The notes: generated from the letters alone by a model not told the origin. A stretch of DNA of 6,425 nucleotides from an uncultured Synergistales bacterium (GCA_905236605.1 CAJORD010000048.1:1-6425), one strand, 5' to 3'; shown: positions 1 to 6,282, numbered from the stretch's first letter. Program-made: numbers and translations.

Positions 1-12
1 TGAGAGCGCGGA

Positions 13-1281
13 TTAAACCAAAATTCCCGGGAACACCAACGGGACAAAGACAATCGCTAAGAACACAATTATTAATCCAATTAAATAAGGCACGACCGCA
101 CGAGAAATTTTTTCAAGCGGCAAGCCTGTTATTCCGGACGCAACAAATAAATTTATCGCTACAGGCGGCGTTATCATTCCTATCGCAATCCCTACTACAA
201 ACAAAACTCCGAAGTGCATAAGTGAAACATCAAGAGCTTTAATTAACGGCAAGAACACAGGAGTTAATAAAATTATCGCCGAGGAAGTTTCCATAAAGAC
301 GCCCGCAATTAAAATAATAATTGAGATTAATAGCATGATTATGTACTTATTAGAAGAGACCGACAACACCGCCGCCGCGATTGTCTCCGGGATTTTCCAG
401 TTTGCTAAGCACCAACCGAATGGCCCCGAACACGCGATTATAATCATGATAACGGCGCTAGTTTTTGCGGAGCCTGTCATAATTTCAAAAAGTCCCTTGA
501 CGCTTAAGTCGCGATATATGAACATCGAAACGAACACAGCGTAAGCTACTGCGATAGCCGCCGCTTCGGACGGTGTGAATATCCCGGAAAAAATTCCTCC
601 TAAGATTATCAACGGCATCAAAATTCCCGGCACAGCGTAGAAAAAACTTTTTAAGAATCTCGTGAACGAAAATTTTGCGCCTTTCGGATAATTTAATCGT
701 CGTCCTTGAACAAGCGCTATTAAAATCAAAATTCCGCCCATTATGAAGCCCGGCACGAATCCCGCTTTGAACAAACTGCTCACGCTGACTTCTGCGATAA
801 CTGCATATAGCACCATAGGCACCGACGGAGGAATTACTACCCCAATCGTACCGGCCGCCGCTATTAATGCCGCTGAAGCGTCTTCACGATAGCCGCGCAA
901 TTTTAATTCTTCGATCAAGGCTCCGCCAACCGCCGCAGTCGTTGCTGCTCCAGAACCTGAAATAGCCGCGAAGAACATTCCCGCTAAAACAGAAACGATC
1001 GAAAGCCCGCCGCGAATCATTCCTAAAAACGACTCGCAAAAATCCACGAGCAATTTTGAAATCTTTCCTTTTGACAGCAAGTCGCCCGCTAAAATAAAAA
1101 ATGGAACGGCGATTAATGAGAATGAATTACAGCTTTCAAACATTCGCTGTATTATCATCATTAATCTGTTTGTGCCAAGCCCGGACACTATCACGACTGC
1201 CGCAGATGTTACGATTGAAAACGCAACGGGCACGCCGACGGCTAACAAAATTATAAAAACTGAAAATAACAACGCGGCCAT
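13..1281 (-). CDS. dctM: TRAP transporter large permease subunit DctM
   Basis: This is the 422-residue large membrane subunit of a tripartite ATP-independent periplasmic (TRAP) transporter. It forms the transport path in the inner membrane and uses a Na+ or H+ gradient to move solute handed over by DctP. The protein is hydrophobic from end to end, consistent with 11-12 membrane segments, and has the usual family length. Characteristic motifs are AVPFFILAGDLLS (residues 58-70), the Gly/Ala-rich SGSGAATTAAVGG (108-120), GVVIPPS (147-153), FTPSEAAAIAV (235-245) and GMITPPVAINLFV (368-380). The ATG directly abuts the dctQ stop (TAAATG). AAGGAG, nine bases upstream, lies inside the last codons of dctQ, so translation is probably coupled. 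The gene is intact and ends in TAA at 13-15. Only 12 bases follow it, so any terminator lies outside the window. The family is certain; the substrate cannot be read from this subunit. Confidence 0.96.
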   Translation of the reverse strand: MAALLFSVFIILLAVGVPVAFSIVTSAAVVIVSGLGTNRLMMIIQRMFESCNSFSLIAVPFFILAGDLLSKGKISKLLVDFCESFLGMIRGGLSIVSVLAGMFFAAISGSGAATTAAVGGALIEELKLRGYREDASAALIAAAGTIGVVIPPSVPMVLYAVIAEVSVSSLFKAGFVPGFIMGGILILIALVQGRRLNYPKGAKFSFTRFLKSFFYAVPGILMPLIILGGIFSGIFTPSEAAAIAVAYAVFVSMFIYRDLSVKGLFEIMTGSAKTSAVIMIIIACSGPFGWCLANWKIPETIAAAVLSVSSNKYIIMLLISIIILIAGVFMETSSAIILLTPVFLPLIKALDVSLMHFGVLFVVGIAIGMITPPVAINLFVASGITGLPLEKISRAVVPYLIGLIIVFLAIVFVPLVFPGILV

Positions 1282-1752
1282 TTATTTTTTCTCCTTTAGT
1301 TCTTCAAGCAACATAACAGCCGCGTGAATGGACATTATTATCATGCTGACAGGAAGGCACATGTAAATATATTTCATCTTCACGGGAATCGCCGAAGCCG
1401 TTCGGACTTGTCGCGAACAATATAAAAATCCGTAATAGCAAAGCACGCAGAATAAAACGAAGCATAGCGCGTGGATTAATGCTCGCAAATTTTTTTTCGT
1501 TCGTGGCGCAAATAAATCTTGAATCACGGTTATAGCGATGTTGCCGTTATGACGATATACACAAGACGCTCCGAGGAACGTTGACCAGATTAATAAAAAT
1601 CGCGTGGCTTCCTCTGACCATGAAAGAGACGTGAACCACGTTCGACAAACTACCTGCGCTATCGTGAACACGACCATTAACGCAAGCATCACGGCAATAG
1701 AGACTCCGCAAATTTTATCAAGAGCGTTACTTAATTTTACAAGTGCCTTCAT
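1282..1752 (-). CDS. dctQ: TRAP transporter small permease subunit DctQ
   Basis: This is the 156-residue small membrane subunit of the TRAP transporter, which pairs with DctM in the inner membrane and is required for transport. Four hydrophobic segments are visible at roughly residues 14-36, 50-66, 92-112 and 127-148, the expected topology. The family signature is present: SWSEEATRFLLIW (residues 44-56) followed by FLGAS (59-63). The start is the ATG at 1752, eight bases after the dctP stop. Unlike dctM and the peptidase gene, it has no good Shine-Dalgarno sequence: the upstream bases are A/T-rich, with only TTAAG next to the ATG. Translation probably depends on ribosomes finishing dctP. Several cysteines are scattered through the protein (for example 15, 36, 64, 97, 102, 105 and 112), which is somewhat rich for a small permease. 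Function is not in doubt. Confidence 0.93.
   Translation of the reverse strand: MKALVKLSNALDKICGVSIAVMLALMVVFTIAQVVCRTWFTSLSWSEEATRFLLIWSTFLGASCVYRHNGNIAITVIQDLFAPRTKKNLRALIHALCFVLFCVLCYYGFLYCSRQVRTASAIPVKMKYIYMCLPVSMIIMSIHAAVMLLEELKEKK
1291..1296 (-). promoter_or_regulatory. Ribosome binding site of dctM inside the end of dctQ
   Basis: AAGGAG on the minus strand lies nine bases before the dctM ATG. It is formed by the Lys-Glu codons near the C terminus of DctQ. With the TAAATG junction it fixes the dctM start and points to translational coupling of the two membrane subunits. Confidence 0.85.
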
Positions 1753-1760
1753 CTTAATTT

Positions 1761-2738
1761 TTATTTTGCAAGCTCTGCTTGGATTCGTGAAATATAATCC
1801 GCGTATTGAGGGTAAGCACTATAGACACTCTGCACAGATTTTCTGAATGAATCGACGTCAGGATTTTCAACGACTTCAACGCCGTGCGACTTAATCGCTG
1901 CGAGCTGTCCGGCTTCCTGATCCGCTACCCATTGACGCTCATACTCTGCGGCTTCCTGCGCTGACTGTTCAAAAATTTTCTGTGTCTCTGCGTCAAGACG
2001 TTTGAAAGCTTCAAGCGACATTGTAATAATCGCAGTCGAATAGCTATGGCGGTCAAGCGTTACGAATTTCTGATTATAGTCCCAAAGTCCGTAAGAGAAA
2101 ATTACGTTAATTGGATTTTCTTCGCCTTCGATTGTGTTCTGTTGCATGGCTGTGAGAGCGTCGGCCCACTGCATCGGCGTAGCGTTGACGCCAAGAGCTT
2201 TGAACGTCGCTGTGTAAACTTCATTCTCCATAACGCGGAGCTTTAAGCCTTTGATGTCTTCGGCGTTTGCTACAGGGCGAATAGAGTTTGTAACGTTTCT
2301 GAAACCGCGTTCAGCATACGCGAGGCCCTTCAAGTTTGCTTCTTCGAGAGTTGCAAGGAGTTCGCGTCCGATTGTGCCATCAAGAATTTTATAAGCCTCG
2401 GCGTTGTTCGCAAACAAGAACGGCATATCGAGAACGCCCATCATCTTTGAAAAATTCACGAACGGCCCGGAAGTTATTATTCCCATGTCTAACATATCCA
2501 TAGTCATTGAGTCAAGCATATCGCTTTCTCCGCCTAAGCTGCCGTTAGGATAAATTTCGATTTTGTAATTTCCGCCGGTGCGTTCCTCAACGAGGGCTTT
2601 GAATCTCTCTGCGGCAACTTGGAAAGAGTCCTGCTCGTTTACGGTAGTTCCGAGTTTCAAAACTGTTTCAGCAAAAGCGCACGAAGCTGACAGCGCAAGC
2701 ATAAACACAAGCGCGATGGTTAAAAATTTTTTGTTCAT
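1761..2738 (-). CDS. dctP: TRAP transporter periplasmic solute-binding protein DctP
   Basis: This 325-residue periplasmic receptor binds the substrate and delivers it to DctQM. Residues 1-23 form a signal peptide (Lys-rich start, hydrophobic core, probable cleavage after AFA). Cys20 is not in a good lipobox, so a soluble protein is more likely than a lipoprotein. The mature part follows the DctP/SiaP pattern: LKLGTTVNEQDSF near the N terminus, GFRNVTNSIRP (145-155), the KGLKLRV block (163-169), TPMQW (187-191) and the IEGEENP block (203-209). By alignment from memory, Arg168 matches the conserved arginine that binds a substrate carboxylate (Arg147 in SiaP). Arg147 here matches SiaP Arg127, and Asn208 matches SiaP Asn187. 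A carboxylate ligand is therefore expected, but whether it is a dicarboxylate, sugar acid, keto acid or amino acid is undetermined. The upstream AGAAAGG lies 13 bases from the ATG, an unusually long spacing, and is preceded by an 11-T tract. Confidence 0.95.
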   Translation of the reverse strand: MNKKFLTIALVFMLALSASCAFAETVLKLGTTVNEQDSFQVAAERFKALVEERTGGNYKIEIYPNGSLGGESDMLDSMTMDMLDMGIITSGPFVNFSKMMGVLDMPFLFANNAEAYKILDGTIGRELLATLEEANLKGLAYAERGFRNVTNSIRPVANAEDIKGLKLRVMENEVYTATFKALGVNATPMQWADALTAMQQNTIEGEENPINVIFSYGLWDYNQKFVTLDRHSYSTAIITMSLEAFKRLDAETQKIFEQSAQEAAEYERQWVADQEAGQLAAIKSHGVEVVENPDVDSFRKSVQSVYSAYPQYADYISRIQAELAK

Positions 2739-2758
2739 AAATCTAAAACTGCCTTTCT

Positions 2759-2769
2759 AAAAAAAAAAA
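2759..2769 (-). repeat. Homopolymer tract of 11 T (minus strand) ahead of dctP
   Basis: Eleven consecutive A on the plus strand read as 11 T on the coding strand. They sit in the 45-bp gap between the peptidase stop and the dctP start, immediately before AGAAAGG. No GC-rich stem precedes the tract (only the tiny TTTC-A-GAAA), so a standard intrinsic terminator is not supported. A U-rich leader can favour ribosomal protein S1 binding, and such a run could vary in length or cause polymerase slippage. These roles are inferences. Confidence 0.6.
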
Positions 2770-2783
2770 TTTCTGAAATAATA

Positions 2784-4811
2784 TCACCAAACTGCTACGC
2801 GGTTGTCAGGTGCAAGATACATAGCGTCGCCGCTCGTAACTCCATAAGTTTTATAAAATTCTTCAAACTGTTGAACAATCGCATTCACCCGGATATATGG
2901 CAAAGCGTGAACGTCAGTTTTTAATCTTGAGTCAATGTTTTCGCGGGTCTGGACACTGCACCAGATTTTTGCGTAAGCTCTGAAAAATTTTTCGTAATCA
3001 AAATCTTTGCTCTTGGCCGCTATCCCTAACATAGCTTTGATGCCCGCCATGTCCGCTATAGTTTCGGTCTGAACGAGCGCGCCGTTATATTTCTGACCTT
3101 CGGGCGTTACTTTCATGTTGCTCAAATAATTTATTAAACGGTCTGCGCGAGCTTGAAATTTTTTGTAGTCCTCTTCGGTCCACCAGTCTTGAAGCGAGCC
3201 GTTCTTGTCAAATTGCGCGCCGTTGGTGTCGAACGCGTGAGAGAGTTCGTGACCAATGACCATGCCGACGCCGCCAAGATTTTCTTCGCGAGGTCTTTCA
3301 GGATTGTAAAAATCGCCGCTCAAAATTCCTGCAATTATAAAAATTTCGTTTAATGACGGGTCGTAATACGAATTTACGATTATCGCGTCGCTGTCGCCCC
3401 ACATCTCGCGGTCAACGCGTCCGTTTAATCTGCTGTAGAAATAATCCCAGCCGAATTTATTTAATTTGTTGATCGCGCTTCGTAACGTCTCGCCGGATTC
3501 TTTTGTTCCGATTTCGAGGCTGCTATAATCGCGCCATTTGTCAGGATATGCGACCCGCGGTTTAATAGTGTCGAGCTTCTCAATCGCTTTCGCTCGCGTC
3601 GATTCTGAAAGCCAATCTTCTTCCGTGAGCATTTCGCGATAATATGAAATTGCTTCGTTGATTATCTCCGTAACATCCTGCTTCGTTTCCTCGCTGATGA
3701 ATTTCTCAACATAAATTTTTGTCAACGGTGTTAATAAATTCCCGTGAACAAAATCCGCCGCAAGTTCTACATCAGGCGCGCTCTCATTAATTCCGTAGCG
3801 TTCGTTTACGAGTTTTTGATATTCGCGATAAGACTCTTCGTCCGTAGTCGTGATCCCGCCCGAAGCGATATTACGAATTAGATACGCTTTTATATTTTCA
3901 AGTTGCGAATCCGTGTAGAGAGTGTTCAACGCTGAAAGCCATTTTGGTTCTTGCAAGTTCATTCGGTCAGAGAAAACTTTATGAGCCGCCAGAATATCCG
4001 CAAACGGAAACACGGGCGATAATTCGCGAAGTTTTTCAAGCGTTACGGGATTTTCATACATTTTTTTCAAAGCGTCAGGAGATTTCTTTTCGTCGTGCGT
4101 CATCATCGAAGCGGCGATAGCGTTTTCAAATTCAAAACTTCGGTCAAGAATTTTTTTAATCGCGTCGTCATCATAGCCAAGTTTTTTTAACATGAACGTA
4201 GCAATTCCCGAACGCATTTTCTTAATTCGTTCGCCGTTGGGCGTAAGATTTTTATATTCTGCCGAGTCTCTGAGCATAAGTGCCGTAGCCGGGATTTCAA
4301 TGTTATAGAATGAAGAATCTTTGTTATCATAGCCCATCGAGAAGCCAGCAATGAAGCAACCGTGAAGCCGGCACTCTTCACTTTTAAAATATTCCGTGAG
4401 TTCGTCAAGCGATTTTATTTTTTCGACTTTGTCAACGTGTTTTTTTAATTCGCTCATACCAGCGGCGTTTCGTGAAGGCCAATCGAGCCACAGTGAATAA
4501 AGATTGCGAACTAGTTCCGCGTCGTGTCCCGTCAGTGATTTATCGGTCATGAGGCCGCGTAAATTTGTGTCAAGCTCATATTCAAGTTCATAGAACGAAC
4601 CGTTAGCGGCGTACCCGGGTTTTAATTTTGCGTTTTTAATCCAGTTGTTATTGACGGACAAATAAAAATCTTCTTTTGCACTCAGCGAATAATCAGGCGA
4701 CACTCGTCCCAAAATATTCGAGTTCAGCCAAGGGCGTTCAGAAAATTCAAATGCAAATCCCGATTTCGCGAGGCCAAGCGCAAATAGCACCGTCAAAATT
4801 AATTTATTCAT
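2784..4811 (-). CDS. Exported M13 family zinc metallopeptidase (neprilysin/PepO type)
   Basis: This 675-residue zinc endopeptidase probably cleaves short peptides outside the inner membrane. Residues 1-20 form a signal peptide ending GFA, with no lipobox Cys. The large N-terminal peptidase_M13_N region runs to about residue 420 and contains the expected early block around KEDFYLSVNNNWI (46-58). The catalytic C-terminal domain carries VNSYYDPSLNEI (479-490), the zinc motif HELSH (His521, Glu522, His525), the third ligand Glu583 with Asp587 in TETIAD, and HALPYIRVN (His635, Arg641), matching the transition-state His and substrate-binding Arg of neprilysin. All core catalytic residues are present, so it should be active. 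Oddities are TETIAD rather than the usual GENIAD, FIIAGIL rather than FPAGIL, and a C terminus ending RVAVW without the CxxW cysteine of animal enzymes. AAGGAG nine bases before the ATG supports the start. The gene lies 23 bp behind the GGDEF gene and 45 bp ahead of dctP, probably in the same transcript. Confidence 0.95.
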   Translation of the reverse strand: MNKLILTVLFALGLAKSGFAFEFSERPWLNSNILGRVSPDYSLSAKEDFYLSVNNNWIKNAKLKPGYAANGSFYELEYELDTNLRGLMTDKSLTGHDAELVRNLYSLWLDWPSRNAAGMSELKKHVDKVEKIKSLDELTEYFKSEECRLHGCFIAGFSMGYDNKDSSFYNIEIPATALMLRDSAEYKNLTPNGERIKKMRSGIATFMLKKLGYDDDAIKKILDRSFEFENAIAASMMTHDEKKSPDALKKMYENPVTLEKLRELSPVFPFADILAAHKVFSDRMNLQEPKWLSALNTLYTDSQLENIKAYLIRNIASGGITTTDEESYREYQKLVNERYGINESAPDVELAADFVHGNLLTPLTKIYVEKFISEETKQDVTEIINEAISYYREMLTEEDWLSESTRAKAIEKLDTIKPRVAYPDKWRDYSSLEIGTKESGETLRSAINKLNKFGWDYFYSRLNGRVDREMWGDSDAIIVNSYYDPSLNEIFIIAGILSGDFYNPERPREENLGGVGMVIGHELSHAFDTNGAQFDKNGSLQDWWTEEDYKKFQARADRLINYLSNMKVTPEGQKYNGALVQTETIADMAGIKAMLGIAAKSKDFDYEKFFRAYAKIWCSVQTRENIDSRLKTDVHALPYIRVNAIVQQFEEFYKTYGVTSGDAMYLAPDNRVAVW

Positions 4812-4820
4812 TCAAAAATT

Positions 4821-4826
4821 CTCCTT
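4821..4826 (-). promoter_or_regulatory. Ribosome binding site of the M13 peptidase
   Basis: AAGGAG on the minus strand, nine bases before the ATG at 4811, sits in the 23-bp gap after the GGDEF gene stop. It confirms the chosen start, and the whole gap is taken up by this leader, leaving no room for a separate promoter. Confidence 0.85.
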
Positions 4827-4834
4827 CAAAATTT

Positions 4835-6073
4835 TTAGCTGTTCATGAAAGATTGAAATTTTCGCTGCTCTTGCTGCTCATTTAAAACTCTATCGGCTTC
4901 CTCGATAAGTCCGGAAACGGTTTCGAGCTTGCTAAACTTTTCATACTTCGCCATTCCTAAAGTGGCGTGAAGGTGATAAGACAGGCTGCTCGCCATTGCC
5001 GCGTTGCTTATGTAATTTCTAACGTGCTCCGTGAATAACTCAAGCTCGTCTTTGTCTTGGATTTCCGCGATGATGATAAATTCGTCACCGTAATATCTCG
5101 AAACGAAACACGGGTGAGCTTCTTTGCTGAACTTTTCAAGCGCAGCCGCCATCATCATGAGAACTTTGTCGCCTTCAAGACGTCCGTAAGCAGAATTTAT
5201 TGATGACATTCCTTCGACGTCGATCGCAAAAACATAAAGGTCTTTCATAGTTTTGTCTTCGCTCTCGGCGCGTTTGTGCACCATTTCTGACAACTTGTGT
5301 ATCATTCCGTTTCTGTTGGGAATTTTCGTGAGGGGGTCAATCGATACGAGGCTGTCAGAATACTTCACGTGAACATAAACATCAGCAACTATAACCGCGC
5401 CGCAGAATAATGGAATTCTCCATTCGAGCCACTGAAACATAATCATTATGAATAAAATTGCCGGATATATTGCCGCCGCCGCGTGGGACATATCGCGCTC
5501 GTAACGAGTCATTCGAGTCCTGCGAATAACTGCAATGACAACCGCCGCCAAAAAATATCCGGGGGCTACAAGCATCATGATTGGGTGCAGGAAACTTATA
5601 AAAATTTGTCCTCCTCTAAGAACTACAGACGCATCAGTTATGGGAGAAATTATGACAATCAAAACTTCAATTATTATAGGTATGGCGGAGATAATTTTAT
5701 TTCGCAATGAACCTGTAAGCCAAGACTCCTGACTAACTTCCGAATATACAAACACCAGCCACGCTGCTATGTGCATACATATAAGGTTCGCAGAAACAAT
5801 AAGATAAGATAGCACCGGCGAGTCAGGGATTAACCCAATGTCAACAAGCGCTCTGAGAATCGACGTAAGACAATAAAGGAACTGAACGAACAACAATCGC
5901 AACCAGAACACGCGCGCTTCAGTTTGATCCGAAGCGTTCAACTGATTATTAAAAATAATGCCAAGGATAATCGCACAGACAAGATTAACTTCAATGTAAA
6001 AAAAACTGTAGCCTGTTGATAACAAAGCTGCTCTGGTTTCGTTCCAGATTCTCAGCCATGAAATATAAAACAT
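4835..6073 (-). CDS. Membrane protein with C-terminal GGDEF domain (putative diguanylate cyclase)
   Basis: This 412-residue protein has two halves. Residues about 20-236 carry around seven hydrophobic segments (approximately 22-41, 58-78, 87-110, 126-146, 155-183, 198-216 and 219-236), resembling an integral-membrane sensory region that I cannot assign to a named family. From about residue 240 there is a GGDEF domain, which in active members makes cyclic di-GMP from two GTP at the cytoplasmic face. It begins with DPLTKIPNRNGM (246-257). Asp285 fits the metal-binding position, and Asn293 and Asp302 fit the guanine-binding ones. The signature reads RYYGDEF (326-332): the first Gly is Tyr328, but Gly329, Asp330, Glu331 and Phe332 are kept. 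The I-site RxxD expected just upstream is absent (residues 319-322 are AHPC), so product inhibition at this site is unlikely. Activity is possible but uncertain. AGAAGGGG, 12 bases upstream, supports the start. It is probably the first gene of the minus-strand transcript. Confidence 0.9.
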   Translation of the reverse strand: MFYISWLRIWNETRAALLSTGYSFFYIEVNLVCAIILGIIFNNQLNASDQTEARVFWLRLLFVQFLYCLTSILRALVDIGLIPDSPVLSYLIVSANLICMHIAAWLVFVYSEVSQESWLTGSLRNKIISAIPIIIEVLIVIISPITDASVVLRGGQIFISFLHPIMMLVAPGYFLAAVVIAVIRRTRMTRYERDMSHAAAAIYPAILFIMIMFQWLEWRIPLFCGAVIVADVYVHVKYSDSLVSIDPLTKIPNRNGMIHKLSEMVHKRAESEDKTMKDLYVFAIDVEGMSSINSAYGRLEGDKVLMMMAAALEKFSKEAHPCFVSRYYGDEFIIIAEIQDKDELELFTEHVRNYISNAAMASSLSYHLHATLGMAKYEKFSKLETVSGLIEEADRVLNEQQEQRKFQSFMNS

Positions 6074-6085
6074 AAAAATCGACAG

Positions 6086-6093
6086 CCCCTTCT
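6086..6093 (-). promoter_or_regulatory. Ribosome binding site of the GGDEF gene
   Basis: AGAAGGGG on the minus strand, 12 bases before the ATG at 6073, is a purine-rich Shine-Dalgarno at the long end of the usual spacing. The next in-frame Met is about 100 codons later, inside the membrane region, so this start is by far the best. The same eight bases recur on the plus strand before the divergent gene. Confidence 0.6.
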
Positions 6094-6125
6094 AATTTTT
6101 TTAATTTAGAGTTTGGATTATGAAA

Positions 6126-6131
6126 ATTATA
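6126..6131 (-). promoter_or_regulatory. Candidate -10 element for the minus-strand gene cluster
   Basis: A perfect TATAAT reads on the minus strand and would give a leader of roughly 45 bases before the GGDEF gene. At the expected distance upstream there is only an A-rich stretch, no recognisable TTGACA, and no TGn extension. In such AT-rich sequence a single hexamer is weak evidence. Confidence 0.35.
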
Positions 6132-6178
6132 TTACGAACGGCGAAAATTTTTTTAGTTTTGCCTCGTTGCTTTTTCGG

Positions 6179-6189
6179 TTGAAGTTCAA
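6179..6189. promoter_or_regulatory. Palindrome TTGAA-G-TTCAA over the -35 element
   Basis: This is a perfect 11-base inverted repeat, two five-base arms around one central base. It covers the -35 hexamer of the plus-strand promoter, and a dimeric repressor bound here would block that promoter. The regulator is unknown, and a repeat this short can arise by chance in AT-rich DNA. Confidence 0.35.
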
Positions 6190-6206
6190 AAAATTTTCTA
6201 TATAAT
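6179..6206 (+). promoter_or_regulatory. Sigma-70-type promoter of the ATPase-like gene
   Basis: A -35-like TTGAAG (6179-6184, four of six consensus bases) is followed after 16 bases by a perfect TATAAT (6201-6206). Transcription would start near 6213, giving a leader of about 70 bases. This is the best promoter in the window and drives the plus-strand gene. The -35 is embedded in a perfect palindrome, a plausible operator. Confidence 0.65.
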
Positions 6207-6264
6207 TTGTTTTTGTTCAGACTGTATTCAACAAATATTCACACATAATAAAAAATTAAAAGAA

Positions 6265-6274
6265 GGGGAGGTGA
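6265..6274 (+). promoter_or_regulatory. Strong Shine-Dalgarno before an ATGTAATG start
   Basis: GGGGAGGTGA is an excellent match to the 16S rRNA 3' end. Counting from GGAGG (6267-6271), the ATG at 6278 is six bases away and the ATG at 6283 is eleven. The nearer ATG is followed at once by TAA, whose last A begins the second ATG. The Shine-Dalgarno also contains an in-frame GTG (6271) that could give a four-residue longer protein. Confidence 0.75.
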
Positions 6275-6282
6275 ACAATGTA

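Larger units (their letters stand above)
13..6073 (-). other. Putative five-gene transcription unit: GGDEF - M13 peptidase - dctP - dctQ - dctM
   Basis: All five genes point the same way, with gaps of 23, 45, 8 and 0 bp and no terminator stem between them. The three TRAP genes are certainly co-transcribed. Membership of the peptidase and GGDEF genes is likely from spacing, but the 45-bp gap with its T tract could hold a separate start for dctP. The grouping suggests extracytoplasmic peptide breakdown next to uptake of a carboxylate compound under a membrane signalling protein; this is inference. Confidence 0.55.
6074..6282. other. Divergent intergenic region between GGDEF gene and ATPase-like gene
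   Basis: These 209 bases separate two divergently transcribed units and must hold both starts of transcription. The region is very AT-rich with repeated A/T runs, including AAAATTTT at 6144-6151 and 6190-6197. Candidate -10 hexamers lie at 6126-6131 (minus) and 6201-6206 (plus), with a palindrome between them at 6179-6189. A six-base inverted repeat (TTTGTT and AACAAA, 6212-6217 and 6230-6235) lies in the predicted leader of the plus gene. No RNA gene, riboswitch or intrinsic terminator was recognised. Confidence 0.6.

Noticed and set aside
335..544. Plus-strand open frame inside dctM
   Set aside because: Antisense to conserved TRAP permease motifs, no recognisable protein features.
1604..1846. 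Plus-strand open frame across dctQ and the end of dctP
   Set aside because: It opposes two well-supported genes and has no ribosome binding site or family resemblance.
2046..2246. Plus-strand open frame inside dctP
   Set aside because: Antisense to the conserved ligand-binding blocks of DctP; a by-product of the real reading frame.
2676..2690. Possible lipobox Cys20 in DctP
   Set aside because: The residues before Cys are Ser-Ala-Ser without Leu/Val at -3, while AFA just after gives a good ordinary signal peptidase site.
2578..2760. Plus-strand open frame over the dctP signal peptide
   Set aside because: Antisense to the start of dctP, and its end is made of the A-rich tract region; no coding signs.
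2759..2790. Intrinsic terminator between peptidase and dctP
   Set aside because: The T run is there, but only a few A/T pairs can form ahead of it; no GC-rich stem.
3153..3353. Plus-strand open frame inside the M13 peptidase
   Set aside because: It lies antisense to the HELSH zinc-motif region, whose conservation explains the sequence.
4187..4408. Minus-strand open frame in another frame of the peptidase gene
   Set aside because: The peptidase frame is continuous and conserved through here; no frameshift is needed and the alternative product resembles nothing.
4676..4885. Plus-strand open frame spanning the peptidase start and the GGDEF gene end
   Set aside because: It is antisense to the peptidase signal peptide and ribosome binding site and has no features of its own.
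5483..5732. Two overlapping plus-strand open frames inside the GGDEF gene
   Set aside because: Both are antisense to the hydrophobic membrane region, low-complexity and mutually exclusive.
6142..6177. CGAAAA/TTTTCG inverted repeat as a terminator in the divergent region
   Set aside because: A six-pair stem with a 24-base loop is unstable, and no converging gene ends there to terminate.
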